In this document: positions 1 through 7,843 of the stretch, one piece after another
Position numbering within the stretch: the stretch's first letter is position 1
Layout of the letters: each line of letters begins with the position of its first letter
Program-made: the position numbers and the translations under genes
Notes under the pieces: model-generated
The model's input: only the letters and a program-made list of their open reading frames with translations
Told to the model about the DNA's origin: nothing
Databases searched by the model: none
Source of the DNA: Caballeronia ptereochthonis
GTDB taxonomy: Bacteria; Pseudomonadota; Gammaproteobacteria; Burkholderiales; Burkholderiaceae
Length of the DNA: 63,664 nucleotides
Assembly: GCF_001545075.1 (NCBI RefSeq)
Contig: NZ_FCOB02000042.1
Location: 1-63,664 of the forward strand
Direction: 5' to 3'

Positions 1-200
1 TCCGTCTTTCGACAGATAAACCTTCCTCTGATACTTCGTGTGAGACTCTTGATTACTTTTGCCATTGCCTCAGCCCCGAAAGACCGAAACCGCACTCGCC
101 ATCAAGCGCCCACACTTATCGGCTGTTAGTTTTTAAAGAGCACATCGCAAGACCGCTACCACCTTACCGCCGTCTTGCGTCGCTGCATCAGCAGCAGAGA
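1..200 (-). other. rrn operon transcript leader (upstream of 16S rRNA)
   Basis: Read on the minus strand, this is the transcribed leader between an rRNA promoter and the 16S gene, which would begin just left of position 1. It contains a boxB-like hairpin and a boxA element, followed by a run around the ACAGCCGATAAG motif that I recognise as typical of Burkholderia rrn leaders. No protein is encoded here. The 16S gene itself is not in the window. Confidence 0.85.
130..179 (-). promoter_or_regulatory. rrn boxB-boxA antitermination site
   Basis: On the minus strand an 8-bp stem (CGCAAGAC at 146-153 pairing with GTCTTGCG at 172-179, 18-base loop) is followed by TGCTCTTTAAAAA (142 to 130). The latter is close to the enterobacterial rrn boxA TGCTCTTTAACA. 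A boxB-type hairpin followed by boxA between promoter and 16S is the standard signal for Nus-factor antitermination of rRNA transcription. Confidence 0.85.
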
Positions 201-206
201 AACGAG

Positions 207-235
207 ATTATGAAGAACGTTTCGGCTCGTGTCAA
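207..235 (-). promoter_or_regulatory. rrn promoter (sigma-70 type)
   Basis: On the minus strand a perfect -35 TTGACA (235 to 230) and a -10 CATAAT (212 to 207) are separated by exactly 17 bases. An A/T-rich stretch directly upstream of the -35 (about 236-260) could act as an UP element. Transcription would start near 200 and run left into the rrn leader. Confidence 0.85.
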
Positions 236-409
236 CAAGAATTTCGAACTTTCTTTCTCGCTGACCGCGCTCAGAGCCCTCAATCATCCGCTCCAAGCGC
301 CCCGCCCAAAACCCACCTTCTCCCGCTTCCTTCGCGTTCATCGAATCGCGAAGGAACGGAATTCTAGTGATCGCGATCGAGAAGCGCAAGCGTTTTCTCG
401 GGCAACGCA

Positions 410-1186
410 TCAACGATGCTTGAACACCGGTTTGCGCTTCTCGACAAACGCCGCCATACCTTCCTTCTGGTCCTCGGTGGCGAACAGCGAATGGAACAGG
501 CGCCTCTCGAAATGCACGCCTTCCGAGAGCGTCGTTTCGTAGGCGCGATTGACCGCTTCCTTGGCCATCATCACAGCAGGCAAGGAGAAGCCGGCAATGA
601 TCGTCGCGGCCTCGATTGCCTCATCGAGAAGACGATCAGCTCCGACGACGCGCGATACCAGTCCCGCGCGCTCGGCCTCGCTCGCATCCATCATGCGCGC
701 GGTGAGGCACATGTCCATCGCCTTGGCCTTCGACACGGCACGCGGCAGACGCTGTGTGCCGCCGGCGCCCGGGATCACGCCAAGCTTGATCTCCGGCTGA
801 CCGAACTTGGCGGTATCCGCGGCGATGATGATGTCGCACGTCATGGCGAGCTCACAGCCGCCGCCGAGCGCGAAACCGGCCACAGCCGCAATGATCGGCT
901 TGCGGATCGACCGAATGGTTTCCCAATTGCGCGTGATGTAGTCGCCCTTGTACACGTCCATATAGGAATAGCCAGCCATCATGCCGATGTCCGCCCCCGC
1001 GGCGAACGCCTTTTCGCTGCCGGTCAGCACGATGGCGCCGACGTCCTCGTCGGCGTCGAACGACTTCAGCGCGGCGCCAAGCTCGTCCATCAGCGCGTCG
1101 TTCAGCGCGTTGAGCGCCTTCGGACGATGCAGCGTAATCATTCCGACGCGACCGCGCGTTTCGACCAGCAGATTCTCGTAAGCCAT
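410..1186 (-). CDS. enoyl-CoA hydratase (PaaF-like)
   Basis: A 258-residue crotonase-fold protein predicted to hydrate 2,3-enoyl-CoA (EC 4.2.1.17). The oxyanion-hole segment AGADIGMM (63-70) is present, as are both catalytic glutamates: Glu112 in GGGCELAM and Glu132 in GQPEIKLG, 20 residues apart as in classical hydratases. It ends in KRKPVFKHR, typical of the family. The start is supported by AGGAGG just upstream of the ATG. It is divergent from paaN and the rest of the phenylacetate block, so it probably serves the beta-oxidation-like steps after ring opening (the PaaF role). A general fatty-acid enoyl-CoA hydratase is the alternative. It reads toward the rrn promoter with no clear terminator. 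Confidence 0.88.
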   Translation of the reverse strand: MAYENLLVETRGRVGMITLHRPKALNALNDALMDELGAALKSFDADEDVGAIVLTGSEKAFAAGADIGMMAGYSYMDVYKGDYITRNWETIRSIRKPIIAAVAGFALGGGCELAMTCDIIIAADTAKFGQPEIKLGVIPGAGGTQRLPRAVSKAKAMDMCLTARMMDASEAERAGLVSRVVGADRLLDEAIEAATIIAGFSLPAVMMAKEAVNRAYETTLSEGVHFERRLFHSLFATEDQKEGMAAFVEKRKPVFKHR

Positions 1187-1267
1187 TCGCTCCTCCTTGC
1201 GATCCTCAGGTAAGCCCTAATGAAAACAGTTCGTCACAGCATCCCGATAATGCTACCATTACCAACC

Positions 1268-1279
1268 AACCGGTCGGTT
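1268..1279. promoter_or_regulatory. probable PaaR-type operator
   Basis: The inverted repeat AACCG-GT-CGGTT lies in the 137-bp divergent region between the hydratase and paaN, 44 bases before the paaN ATG. Phenylacetate genes in Burkholderia are reported to be controlled by a TetR-family repressor acting on imperfect palindromes in the paa promoters. The position and the CCGNNCGG-like core fit this. No regulator gene is in the window, so the assignment is an inference. Confidence 0.5.
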
Positions 1280-1323
1280 AATTATTTAACCCGGCGCCCT
1301 CTCACGTTTCTCTTCTTGCAACC

Positions 1324-3033
1324 ATGACACATCCGCTATTCACGAAGCACGAAGCGACGCTCGACAAAGCGCTCGCGGCCATCGAAACGCGCGGCTACTG
1401 GAGCCCGTTCGCCGAAATGCCGAGCCCCAAAGTGTACGGGGAAACGGCCAACGCCGACGGGGAGGCCGCGTTCAAAGCTCATCTAGGCAAGACGTTCGGC
1501 CTCGATCAACCCTCGACGGGCGAAACCGTCGGGAAAGAACGCTCGCCGTTCGGCATCGCGCTCGATATCCGCTACCCGAAGGCCGATCCCGACGCGCTCA
1601 TCCAGGCCGCTTCCAAGGCGCAAGCCGGCTGGCGCGCCGCCGGACCGCGAGCTTGGGTCGGCGTGAGCCTCGAAATCCTGTCGCGGCTGAATCGCGCCAG
1701 CTTCGAGATCGCTTATAGCGTGATGCATACGACCGGGCAGGCCTTCATGATGGCCTTCCAGGCCGGCGGCCCGCACGCGCAGGACCGCGCGCTCGAAGCC
1801 GTCGTCTATGCGTGGGACCAGTTGCGCCGCATTCCGGCCGAAGCGCACTGGGAAAAGCCGCAAGGCAAGAATCCGCCGCTGGCCATGCAAAAGCGCTTCG
1901 CCATCGTCCCGCGCGGCACGGGCCTCGTGCTCGGCTGCTGCACTTTCCCGACCTGGAACGGCTATCCCGGCATGTTTGCCGATCTCGCGACCGGCAATAC
2001 CGTCATCGTCAAACCGCATCCCGGCGCCATTCTGCCGCTTGCGATCACCGTACGCATCGCCCGCGAAGTGCTTCGTGAAGCGGGCTTCGATCCGAACGTC
2101 GTCACCCTGCTCGCCACCGATCCCAACGACGGCGCACTCGTCCAGGAACTGGCGGTGCGTCCGGAAATCAAGCTGATCGATTTCACCGGCAGCACGCAAA
2201 ACGGCACCTGGCTCGAGCGCAACGCACGTCAGGCACAGGTCTACACGGAGAAGGCGGGCGTGAATCAGATCGTCATCGATTCCGTCGACGACCTGAAGGC
2301 CGCCGCGCGCAACATCGCCTTTTCGCTCGCCCTCTACTCGGGCCAGATGTGTACGGCGCCTCAGAACATCTACGTGCCGCGCGACGGAATCCGTACCGCC
2401 GATGGCCAACTGAGCTTCGACGATGTTGCGAAGGCGCTTGCTGGCGCCGTCGAGAAGGTGGCCTCCGATCCGGCGCGCGCCGTCGAACTCACGGGAGCGA
2501 TCCAGAACGAGGGAGTCGTGGAACGCGTCGCCGAGGCGCGCAAGCTCGGTGACGTCCTGCTCGACAGCCAATCGCTCACTCACCCGGCGTTTCCCGAAGC
2601 TCGCGTACATACCCCGCTCATGCTCAGGCTCGACGCGCGCACCGACGAAGCCAAATTCACCCAGGAATGGTTCGGCCCGATTTCGTTCGTCGTCGCCACC
2701 GACTCGACCGCGCAATCGCTCGAACTCGCCGGCTCCATTGCGAACAAACACGGCGCGTTGACGCTCTCCCTCTACAGCACCGACGACAAAGTGATCGAAG
2801 CAGCGCACGAGGCAGCCATTCGCGGCGGCGTCGCGCTTTCGATCAATCTAACGGGTGGCGTGTTCGTCAACCAGACCGCGGCGTTCTCGGACTTCCACGG
2901 CACGGGCGCGAATCCGGCGGCCAATGCTGCGCTCTCGGACGCAGCCTTCGTCGCGAACCGCTTCCGCGTGGTCCAAAGCCGAGTCCATGTTGCTCCGAAG
3001 GCCGCGTCCGCGGAAGCTGGCCAGACGGCATAA
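1324..3033 (+). CDS. paaN: phenylacetic acid degradation protein PaaN (oxepin-CoA ring-cleavage aldehyde dehydrogenase)
   Basis: A 569-residue aldehyde-dehydrogenase-superfamily protein of the PaaN type. It is predicted to oxidise the aldehyde made when oxepin-CoA is opened in aerobic phenylacetyl-CoA catabolism. The candidate nucleophile is Cys343 in SGQMCTAPQ, and the general base is Glu309 in YTEKAG. The E. coli fusion enzyme PaaZ (about 680 residues) carries an additional C-terminal MaoC-like hydratase domain; this protein stops after the dehydrogenase part. The ring-opening hydratase must therefore come from another gene. No strong Shine-Dalgarno sequence precedes the ATG. It is the first gene of the plus-strand paa run. 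Confidence 0.88.
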   Translation: MTHPLFTKHEATLDKALAAIETRGYWSPFAEMPSPKVYGETANADGEAAFKAHLGKTFGLDQPSTGETVGKERSPFGIALDIRYPKADPDALIQAASKAQAGWRAAGPRAWVGVSLEILSRLNRASFEIAYSVMHTTGQAFMMAFQAGGPHAQDRALEAVVYAWDQLRRIPAEAHWEKPQGKNPPLAMQKRFAIVPRGTGLVLGCCTFPTWNGYPGMFADLATGNTVIVKPHPGAILPLAITVRIAREVLREAGFDPNVVTLLATDPNDGALVQELAVRPEIKLIDFTGSTQNGTWLERNARQAQVYTEKAGVNQIVIDSVDDLKAAARNIAFSLALYSGQMCTAPQNIYVPRDGIRTADGQLSFDDVAKALAGAVEKVASDPARAVELTGAIQNEGVVERVAEARKLGDVLLDSQSLTHPAFPEARVHTPLMLRLDARTDEAKFTQEWFGPISFVVATDSTAQSLELAGSIANKHGALTLSLYSTDDKVIEAAHEAAIRGGVALSINLTGGVFVNQTAAFSDFHGTGANPAANAALSDAAFVANRFRVVQSRVHVAPKAASAEAGQTA

Positions 3034-3056
3034 GCCGATCCACACAAGAAGTGCGA

Positions 3057-3096
3057 AGGCCGAATCGCCGTGCAAACGGCTTATGCCATTCGGCCT
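3057..3096. repeat. nested inverted repeat between paaN and paaG
   Basis: AGGCCGAAT (3057-3065) is perfectly complementary to ATTCGGCCT (3088-3096), and inside them GCCGT (3067-3071) pairs with ACGGC (3076-3080). The structure sits in the 161-bp gap after paaN. There is no T-run, so it is not a standard terminator. It may be an mRNA processing or stabilising hairpin. Confidence 0.5.
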
Positions 3097-3194
3097 AATG
3101 GAAAGCAGCGTGCCGCGCGGCTAGTATCGGGAATGTAAGGAAACCCGGTCAGCGACAGCCGCCGCGGCCCGGATTCCGCTACCCAGGAGATGCC

Positions 3195-3986
3195 ATGCCC
3201 GAGAAGTCCGTGTTTTTTCATGTCGACGGCGAAACGCGCGTCGCGACATTGACGCTCAATCGCCCCGACAAGCTAAACAGCTTCACACGCGAGATGCACC
3301 GCGAGCTGGATCAGGCGCTCACCGAGATCGAGGCGAGCGGTGCGCGAGCGCTCGTCATCACGGGCGCCGGCCGCGGATTCTGCGCGGGCCAGGATCTGGC
3401 CGATCTCGATTTCACGCCCGGTTCGATGTCCGATCTCGGCGATCTGATCGACGCCCATTTCAACCCGCTGGTGCGCCGGCTTCAGGCATCGCAACTGCCG
3501 ATCATCGCCGCCGTGAACGGCACGGCGGCGGGGGCCGGGGCCAATCTGGCGATGGCGTGCGATCTCGTCGTCGCGGCGCGCTCGGCGAGCTTCATCCAGG
3601 CATTCGTCAAGATCGGCCTCGTGCCGGATTCGGGCGGTACATGGCTGCTGCCGCGCCGCGTCGGCGAAGCGCGCGCGCTCGGCCTCGCGCTGACCGGCGA
3701 AAAACTCGGCGCCGAGAAAGCGGAAGCCTGGGGCATCGTATGGCGCGTGGTCGAAGACAGTGAACTGCTGCAAGCGGCAACGCAATTGGCCGCGCAGCTC
3801 GCGCAGCAGCCGGCGCGCGCCGTGGCCGCGATCAAGCAGGCGATCCGCGCGAGCGCCAACAAGACGTTCGACCAGCAACTCGACCTCGAACGCGATCTCC
3901 AGCGCGAGCTGGGAGTGTCGCCCGATTACATCGAGGGCGTCGCCGCGTTCAAGGAAAAGCGCGCGCCTCGCTTCGAAGGCCTGTGA
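3195..3986 (+). CDS. paaG: 2-(1,2-epoxy-1,2-dihydrophenyl)acetyl-CoA isomerase PaaG
   Basis: A 263-residue crotonase-family protein expected to convert ring-1,2-epoxyphenylacetyl-CoA to oxepin-CoA (EC 5.3.3.18) and possibly to shift the double bond of a later dehydroadipyl-CoA intermediate. The diagnostic segment GLVPDSGGTWLLPRRVG places an aspartate (Asp145) where hydratases carry a glutamate; this matches the catalytic Asp of PaaG isomerases. NGTAAGAGANLAMACD (109-124) forms the CoA/oxyanion region. AGGAG lies just upstream of the ATG. It lies 25 bases upstream of paaI and follows paaN. Confidence 0.92.
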   Translation: MPEKSVFFHVDGETRVATLTLNRPDKLNSFTREMHRELDQALTEIEASGARALVITGAGRGFCAGQDLADLDFTPGSMSDLGDLIDAHFNPLVRRLQASQLPIIAAVNGTAAGAGANLAMACDLVVAARSASFIQAFVKIGLVPDSGGTWLLPRRVGEARALGLALTGEKLGAEKAEAWGIVWRVVEDSELLQAATQLAAQLAQQPARAVAAIKQAIRASANKTFDQQLDLERDLQRELGVSPDYIEGVAAFKEKRAPRFEGL

Positions 3987-4011
3987 CTACAGAATCACTC
4001 GGGAGAGACCT

Positions 4012-4437
4012 GTGACGCCTCAAGAACTCGCGGAAGCGACTGCCAAGGCCATGTACGAAGCGGACGCGTGCACGCGCGCGCTCGGCATCGAGCTGATCGA
4101 AGTGCGGCCAGGCTATGCACGGCTGCAAATGGACGTGCGCCCGGACTTCCTCAACGGCCATGCGATCTGCCACGGCGGCCTGATGTTCACGCTGGCGGAT
4201 TCGGCGTTCGCCTTCGCGTGCAATTCGTACAACATCAGCACGGTCGCGGCGGGCTGCTCGATTGAATTCCTGCGCTCCGTAAAAGGCGGCGATCGCCTGA
4301 CCGCCGAGGCAATCGAGCAGACGTTGAGCGGCCGCACGGGCATCTACGACATCCGCGTGACGAATCGCGAGGGCGAGCCGGTGGCGATGTTCCGGGGCAA
4401 GTCGGCACAGATCAGAGGCACCGTGATTCCCGTCTGA
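4012..4437 (+). CDS. paaI: hydroxyphenylacetyl-CoA thioesterase PaaI
   Basis: A 141-residue hot-dog-fold thioesterase thought to hydrolyse dead-end hydroxyphenylacetyl-CoA esters and so recover CoA. The family signature NGHAICHGGLMFTLADSAFAF is visible (48-68), with His54-Gly-Gly and the catalytic Asp63. The start is GTG at 4012, preceded by GGGAGAG. Upstream in-frame codons overlap paaG and do not resemble the family. It is 25 bases after paaG. Confidence 0.92.
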   Translation: MTPQELAEATAKAMYEADACTRALGIELIEVRPGYARLQMDVRPDFLNGHAICHGGLMFTLADSAFAFACNSYNISTVAAGCSIEFLRSVKGGDRLTAEAIEQTLSGRTGIYDIRVTNREGEPVAMFRGKSAQIRGTVIPV

Positions 4438-4507
4438 CGGAACGCGTTCATGAAGCGGACGCGGCATGCAAAGGCCGCGCCGCACAGTCAGCATCAAGGA
4501 GACAGCA

Positions 4508-5812
4508 ATGACCACACCGCTGCCGCTCGAGCCGATCGAAAAGGCGAGCCGCGACGAACTCGTCGCGCTGCAGCTCGAGCGCCTCAAATGGACGCTCAAA
4601 CACGCCTACGAGAATTCGCCGGTGTACCGCCGCAAGTTCGACGAAGCCGGCGCCCATCCGGATGAGCTCACTTCGCTCGCCGACCTCGCGCGCTTTCCCT
4701 TCACGACCAAGAAGGATCTACGCGACAACTATCCGTTCGGCATGTTCGCGGTGCCGCAGGAGCGGATCTCGCGCATCCACGCATCGTCCGGCACGACGGG
4801 CAAGCCGACCGTCGTCGGTTACACGACTCAGGATCTCGACAACTGGGCAAACCTCGTCGCGCGTTCGATCCGCGCGGCAGGCGCGCGGCGGGGCGACAAG
4901 GTCCACGTGAGCTACGGCTACGGGCTCTTCACGGGCGGCCTCGGCGCGCATTATGGCGCGGAGCGCGCGGGCCTCACGGTCATTCCTTTCGGCGGCGGCC
5001 AGACCGAGAAGCAGGTGCAACTGATTCAGGATTTCCGGCCCGACATCATCATGGTCACGCCAAGCTACATGCTGTCGATCGCGGACGAACTCGAGCGCCA
5101 GGGCGTCAATCCCGCGGACTGCTCGCTGCGCATCGGCATCTTCGGCGCGGAACCGTGGACGAACGACATGCGCCGCGCGATCGAGGCGCGCATGGGTATC
5201 GACGCCGTCGACATCTACGGACTGTCGGAAGTGATGGGCCCCGGCGTTGCGTCGGAATGCGCGGAGACGAAGGATGGGCCGACGATCTGGGAAGACCACT
5301 TCTATCCCGAGATCATCGATCCCGAAACGGGCGAAGTCCTGCCCGACGGCGAATTCGGCGAGCTCGTCTTCACTTCGCTCACGAAGGAGGCGTTGCCGAT
5401 CATCCGTTATCGCACCCGCGATCTGACGCGCCTCCTGCCCGGCACCGCGCGCACGATGCGCCGCATGGAAAAGATCACCGGCCGCTCGGACGACATGATG
5501 ATCGTTCGAGGCGTCAACGTCTTCCCGACGCAAATCGAAGAATTGCTCCTCAAGCGCCCCGTGCTCGCGCCGCACTATCAGATCGTGCTCACGAAGGAAG
5601 GCCCGCTCGACGTTCTCACCCTGAACGTCGAGCCGTGCCCGGAGTCCGCGCCCGATATTGCCGCGCTCGACAGCGCAAAGGCCGCGCTCGCGTATGACAT
5701 CAAGGCGCTGATCGGCGTGAGCGCCGTGGTGAACGTCCTTGCGGTGAACGGCATCGAACGTTCGGTCGGCAAGGCGCGGCGCGTGATCGACCGGCGCAAC
5801 ATGACGTCCTGA
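4508..5812 (+). CDS. paaK: phenylacetate-CoA ligase
   Basis: A 434-residue adenylate-forming enzyme that activates phenylacetate to phenylacetyl-CoA with ATP (EC 6.2.1.30), the entry step of the pathway. The AMP-binding loop SSGTTGKPT is at 93-101, and YGLSEVMGPGV and GRSDDMMIVRGVNVFP are further adenylation motifs. The length fits PaaK (about 430-440). The ATG at 4508 is chosen because AAGGAG lies six bases upstream; an in-frame ATG at 4466 lacks such a site. It ends the paa run and is followed by a bidirectional hairpin. Confidence 0.94.
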   Translation: MTTPLPLEPIEKASRDELVALQLERLKWTLKHAYENSPVYRRKFDEAGAHPDELTSLADLARFPFTTKKDLRDNYPFGMFAVPQERISRIHASSGTTGKPTVVGYTTQDLDNWANLVARSIRAAGARRGDKVHVSYGYGLFTGGLGAHYGAERAGLTVIPFGGGQTEKQVQLIQDFRPDIIMVTPSYMLSIADELERQGVNPADCSLRIGIFGAEPWTNDMRRAIEARMGIDAVDIYGLSEVMGPGVASECAETKDGPTIWEDHFYPEIIDPETGEVLPDGEFGELVFTSLTKEALPIIRYRTRDLTRLLPGTARTMRRMEKITGRSDDMMIVRGVNVFPTQIEELLLKRPVLAPHYQIVLTKEGPLDVLTLNVEPCPESAPDIAALDSAKAALAYDIKALIGVSAVVNVLAVNGIERSVGKARRVIDRRNMTS

Positions 5813-5834
5813 ACGAGACCGGCGCTTCAAAGGA

Positions 5835-5868
5835 AAAAGCTCGCGGACCGTATCGGCCGCGAGCTTTT
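5835..5868. terminator. rho-independent terminator, convergent paaK / mltA
   Basis: A perfect 12-bp stem (AAAAGCTCGCGG at 5835-5846, CCGCGAGCTTTT at 5857-5868) with a 10-base loop. A and T tracts on either side allow termination in both directions, as expected between convergent genes. Confidence 0.85.
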
Positions 5869-5890
5869 CATAGTCGGGAGAGCTCGAGAA

Positions 5891-7024
5891 TCAGGAATTC
5901 GGCAACAGCAACCACATCCGGCCGCCCTGCTTCATACGCCCTGCAAGGTCGCCCGCATCGTCGCCGAGACCCCAGAAGTAATCGGCGCGCACGCCGCCCT
6001 TGATCGCCGTGCCCGTATCTTGCGCGAAGACGAGGCGGTTCATCGGCTGATTGCTGAGCGGACGTGTCGTCTGCAGGAATACCGGTGTACCGAGCGGAAT
6101 CGCCGACGGATCGACCGCGATCGAGCGTTCAGGCGTCAACGGCACTCCGAGCGCACCGACCGGCCCGTCACCGAGGCTCGCGATCGCCGGGTCGTTCGCA
6201 GGCATCTCGCGGAAGAAGACAAAGCGCGGATTCACGTCGAGCAGCGCGTCGACCCGCGCCGGATTCGCCTTCGCCCAAGCCTTGATGCCTTGCATGGTCG
6301 CCTGCGCGGGCGTGAGTTCGCCGCGATCGAGTAGTTCCTTGCCGATCGATCGATACGGCTGGTTGTTCGTGCCGCCGAAGCCGACGCGCATCACGCTGCC
6401 GTCCTCCATGATGACGCGTCCCGACCCCTGCACTTGCAGGAAGAACGCCTCGATCGGATCGTCGACCCATACGAGCTCGTTGCCGTTCAATACGCCCGAA
6501 CGTTCGAGCTGCGCACGCGCGGGCAACGCCGATCCGGGCTTGTAGCGATACGGCCAGCGGTACAGCGCGTATTGATACGGCCCGTGGCGCGTACGCGAGC
6601 CGCGCAGAAGCGGCTCGTAATAGCCGGTCACGAGACCGTCGAGCGTGCCATCTGTGTTGGCGAGCTGAAACGGCGTGAAATAGGTTTCGAAGAAACTGCG
6701 CGCCGCCGACATGTCGAGGTCATCGAGACGCTGCGCTGCCGCGCATGCTCGCTGCCAATTGGCCTGCCGCGCGAGCCGGCTGCAGTTCTGGCGCAGTGCC
6801 GCCGCCGCGCCGATGAGCGAGTCGTCCTGCCATCCCGGCACCTGCTGCCAGCTCACCGCCGTCAGGCGCGACGCGGCGCGCTGTCCGGTGATGATCGGCG
6901 TGCCGGTGGGCGCGCTCGCGCCCGGTTTCGTATAACTGCCGCCGCCGCACGAGGCGAGCAGGACGGCGGTTGCAATCGATGCGGCCCAGGCCGCTGCCCG
7001 TGCGGCTGGCCGCACGAAACGCAT
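5891..7024 (-). CDS. mltA: membrane-bound lytic murein transglycosylase A
   Basis: A 377-residue outer-membrane lipoprotein that cleaves peptidoglycan to 1,6-anhydromuropeptides. An N-terminal signal peptide ends in the lipobox VLLASC with lipidated Cys26. The C-terminal 3D domain is recognisable from VFAQDTGTAIKG and ADYFWG, which supply the catalytic aspartate region. The start at 7024 gives a normal lipoprotein signal. Upstream in-frame ATGs (7054, 7132, 7219) would add a tail that is atypical for a lipoprotein and would overlap the small plus-strand ORF. The gene shares a terminator with paaK. Confidence 0.9.
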   Translation of the reverse strand: MRFVRPAARAAAWAASIATAVLLASCGGGSYTKPGASAPTGTPIITGQRAASRLTAVSWQQVPGWQDDSLIGAAAALRQNCSRLARQANWQRACAAAQRLDDLDMSAARSFFETYFTPFQLANTDGTLDGLVTGYYEPLLRGSRTRHGPYQYALYRWPYRYKPGSALPARAQLERSGVLNGNELVWVDDPIEAFFLQVQGSGRVIMEDGSVMRVGFGGTNNQPYRSIGKELLDRGELTPAQATMQGIKAWAKANPARVDALLDVNPRFVFFREMPANDPAIASLGDGPVGALGVPLTPERSIAVDPSAIPLGTPVFLQTTRPLSNQPMNRLVFAQDTGTAIKGGVRADYFWGLGDDAGDLAGRMKQGGRMWLLLPNS

Positions 7025-7052
7025 ACAATGCTCGTTCTTGATGGGAACCGCC

Positions 7053-7202
7053 ATGTCTGATCTGTTCGACGAATATCCAATGCTTATTTTTGCGCTCGAG
7101 TCGCTCGTGGCGCTCGCGTTGCTGATCTTCATCGTCGTATGGACGGCATCGGGCAAGAAGAAGAACCAGAACCGCGCGAACGACCCGGCGAAACGGCGCT
7201 GA
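7053..7202 (+). CDS. small single-pass membrane protein (49 residues, uncharacterised)
   Basis: This short ORF starts at an ATG 29 bases from the mltA start, on the opposite strand. It encodes 49 residues: an acidic N-terminus (MSDLFDEYP), a hydrophobic stretch of about 20 residues (roughly 11-31, including LESLVALALLIFIVVW) and a basic C-terminal tail rich in K, R and N. That is the layout of a one-helix inner-membrane peptide with its basic end in the cytoplasm. TACAAT at 7024-7029 could be its -10, and GGGAA lies upstream of the ATG. I do not recognise a family. Alternatively it is chance coding in the mltA upstream region. Confidence 0.5.
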   Translation: MSDLFDEYPMLIFALESLVALALLIFIVVWTASGKKKNQNRANDPAKRR

Positions 7203-7239
7203 CCGCCGCCGACTGCCACAAATTGCCGCGGGCTTCCGC

Positions 7240-7614
7240 TCAGTGGAGCGTGCGCGGCATATGCAACGCGAATTCCGCTATGGGCGCCTCGAAACGCTCG
7301 CCATCCTCGGCCACGCAGAAGTACTCGCCACGCATCGTCCCGACCGGCGTCGCAATCACCGCCCAGCTCGTGTATTCGAACTGTTCGCCCGGAGGCAAAA
7401 GCGGCTGGTGCCCGACGACGCCGAGCCCCTTCACTTCCTGCACGCGATTATTGCTGTCGGTGATGATCCAGTGGCGCGAAATCAGTTGCGCCGCGACCTG
7501 GCCGGTGTTGCGAATCGTCAGCGTGTACGCAAAAGCGTACTGGCGGCTATCCGGGTCGGATTGTTCCGGCAAATAGCGCGTTTCCACGGATACGCTGAAT
7601 TCGTACTGGGCCAT
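7240..7614 (-). CDS. apaG: ApaG family protein
   Basis: A 124-residue beta-sandwich protein of the ApaG family (historically Co2+/Mg2+ efflux-associated; biochemical role unsettled). Typical segments are TIRNTGQVAAQLISRHW, VVGHQPLLPPGEQFEYTS and GTMRGEYFC. The start MAQYEFSV is chosen because homologues begin there and GGAA precedes it; an upstream ATG at 7668 would add an unrelated 18-residue tail. It is encoded upstream of mltA on the same strand, a neighbourhood common in Burkholderia. Confidence 0.92.
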   Translation of the reverse strand: MAQYEFSVSVETRYLPEQSDPDSRQYAFAYTLTIRNTGQVAAQLISRHWIITDSNNRVQEVKGLGVVGHQPLLPPGEQFEYTSWAVIATPVGTMRGEYFCVAEDGERFEAPIAEFALHMPRTLH

Positions 7615-7843
7615 CGTAGTTCCAATTACAGATCGATTGGTCGCTGCGCCGCCGCCGGACACCGGCAAGGGCGCGCGTGCGGGCCGCTATTGGTCTGGCA
7701 TTCTGCTTGATGCGCGCCGCGCCCGCAACACGATTGGCGCCCCGATGCCACATTCGCACGCGATGCCTAGGCCGTTCGAACGAAGGACTCGAACGAAAAC
7801 GCGGGTTAAAATCACGGCTTTAGGCCGCTACCAGCATACGTCC

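Noticed and set aside
1483..2808. A 441-codon minus-strand open frame opposite paaN
   Set aside because: It is an antisense shadow of a well-supported gene.
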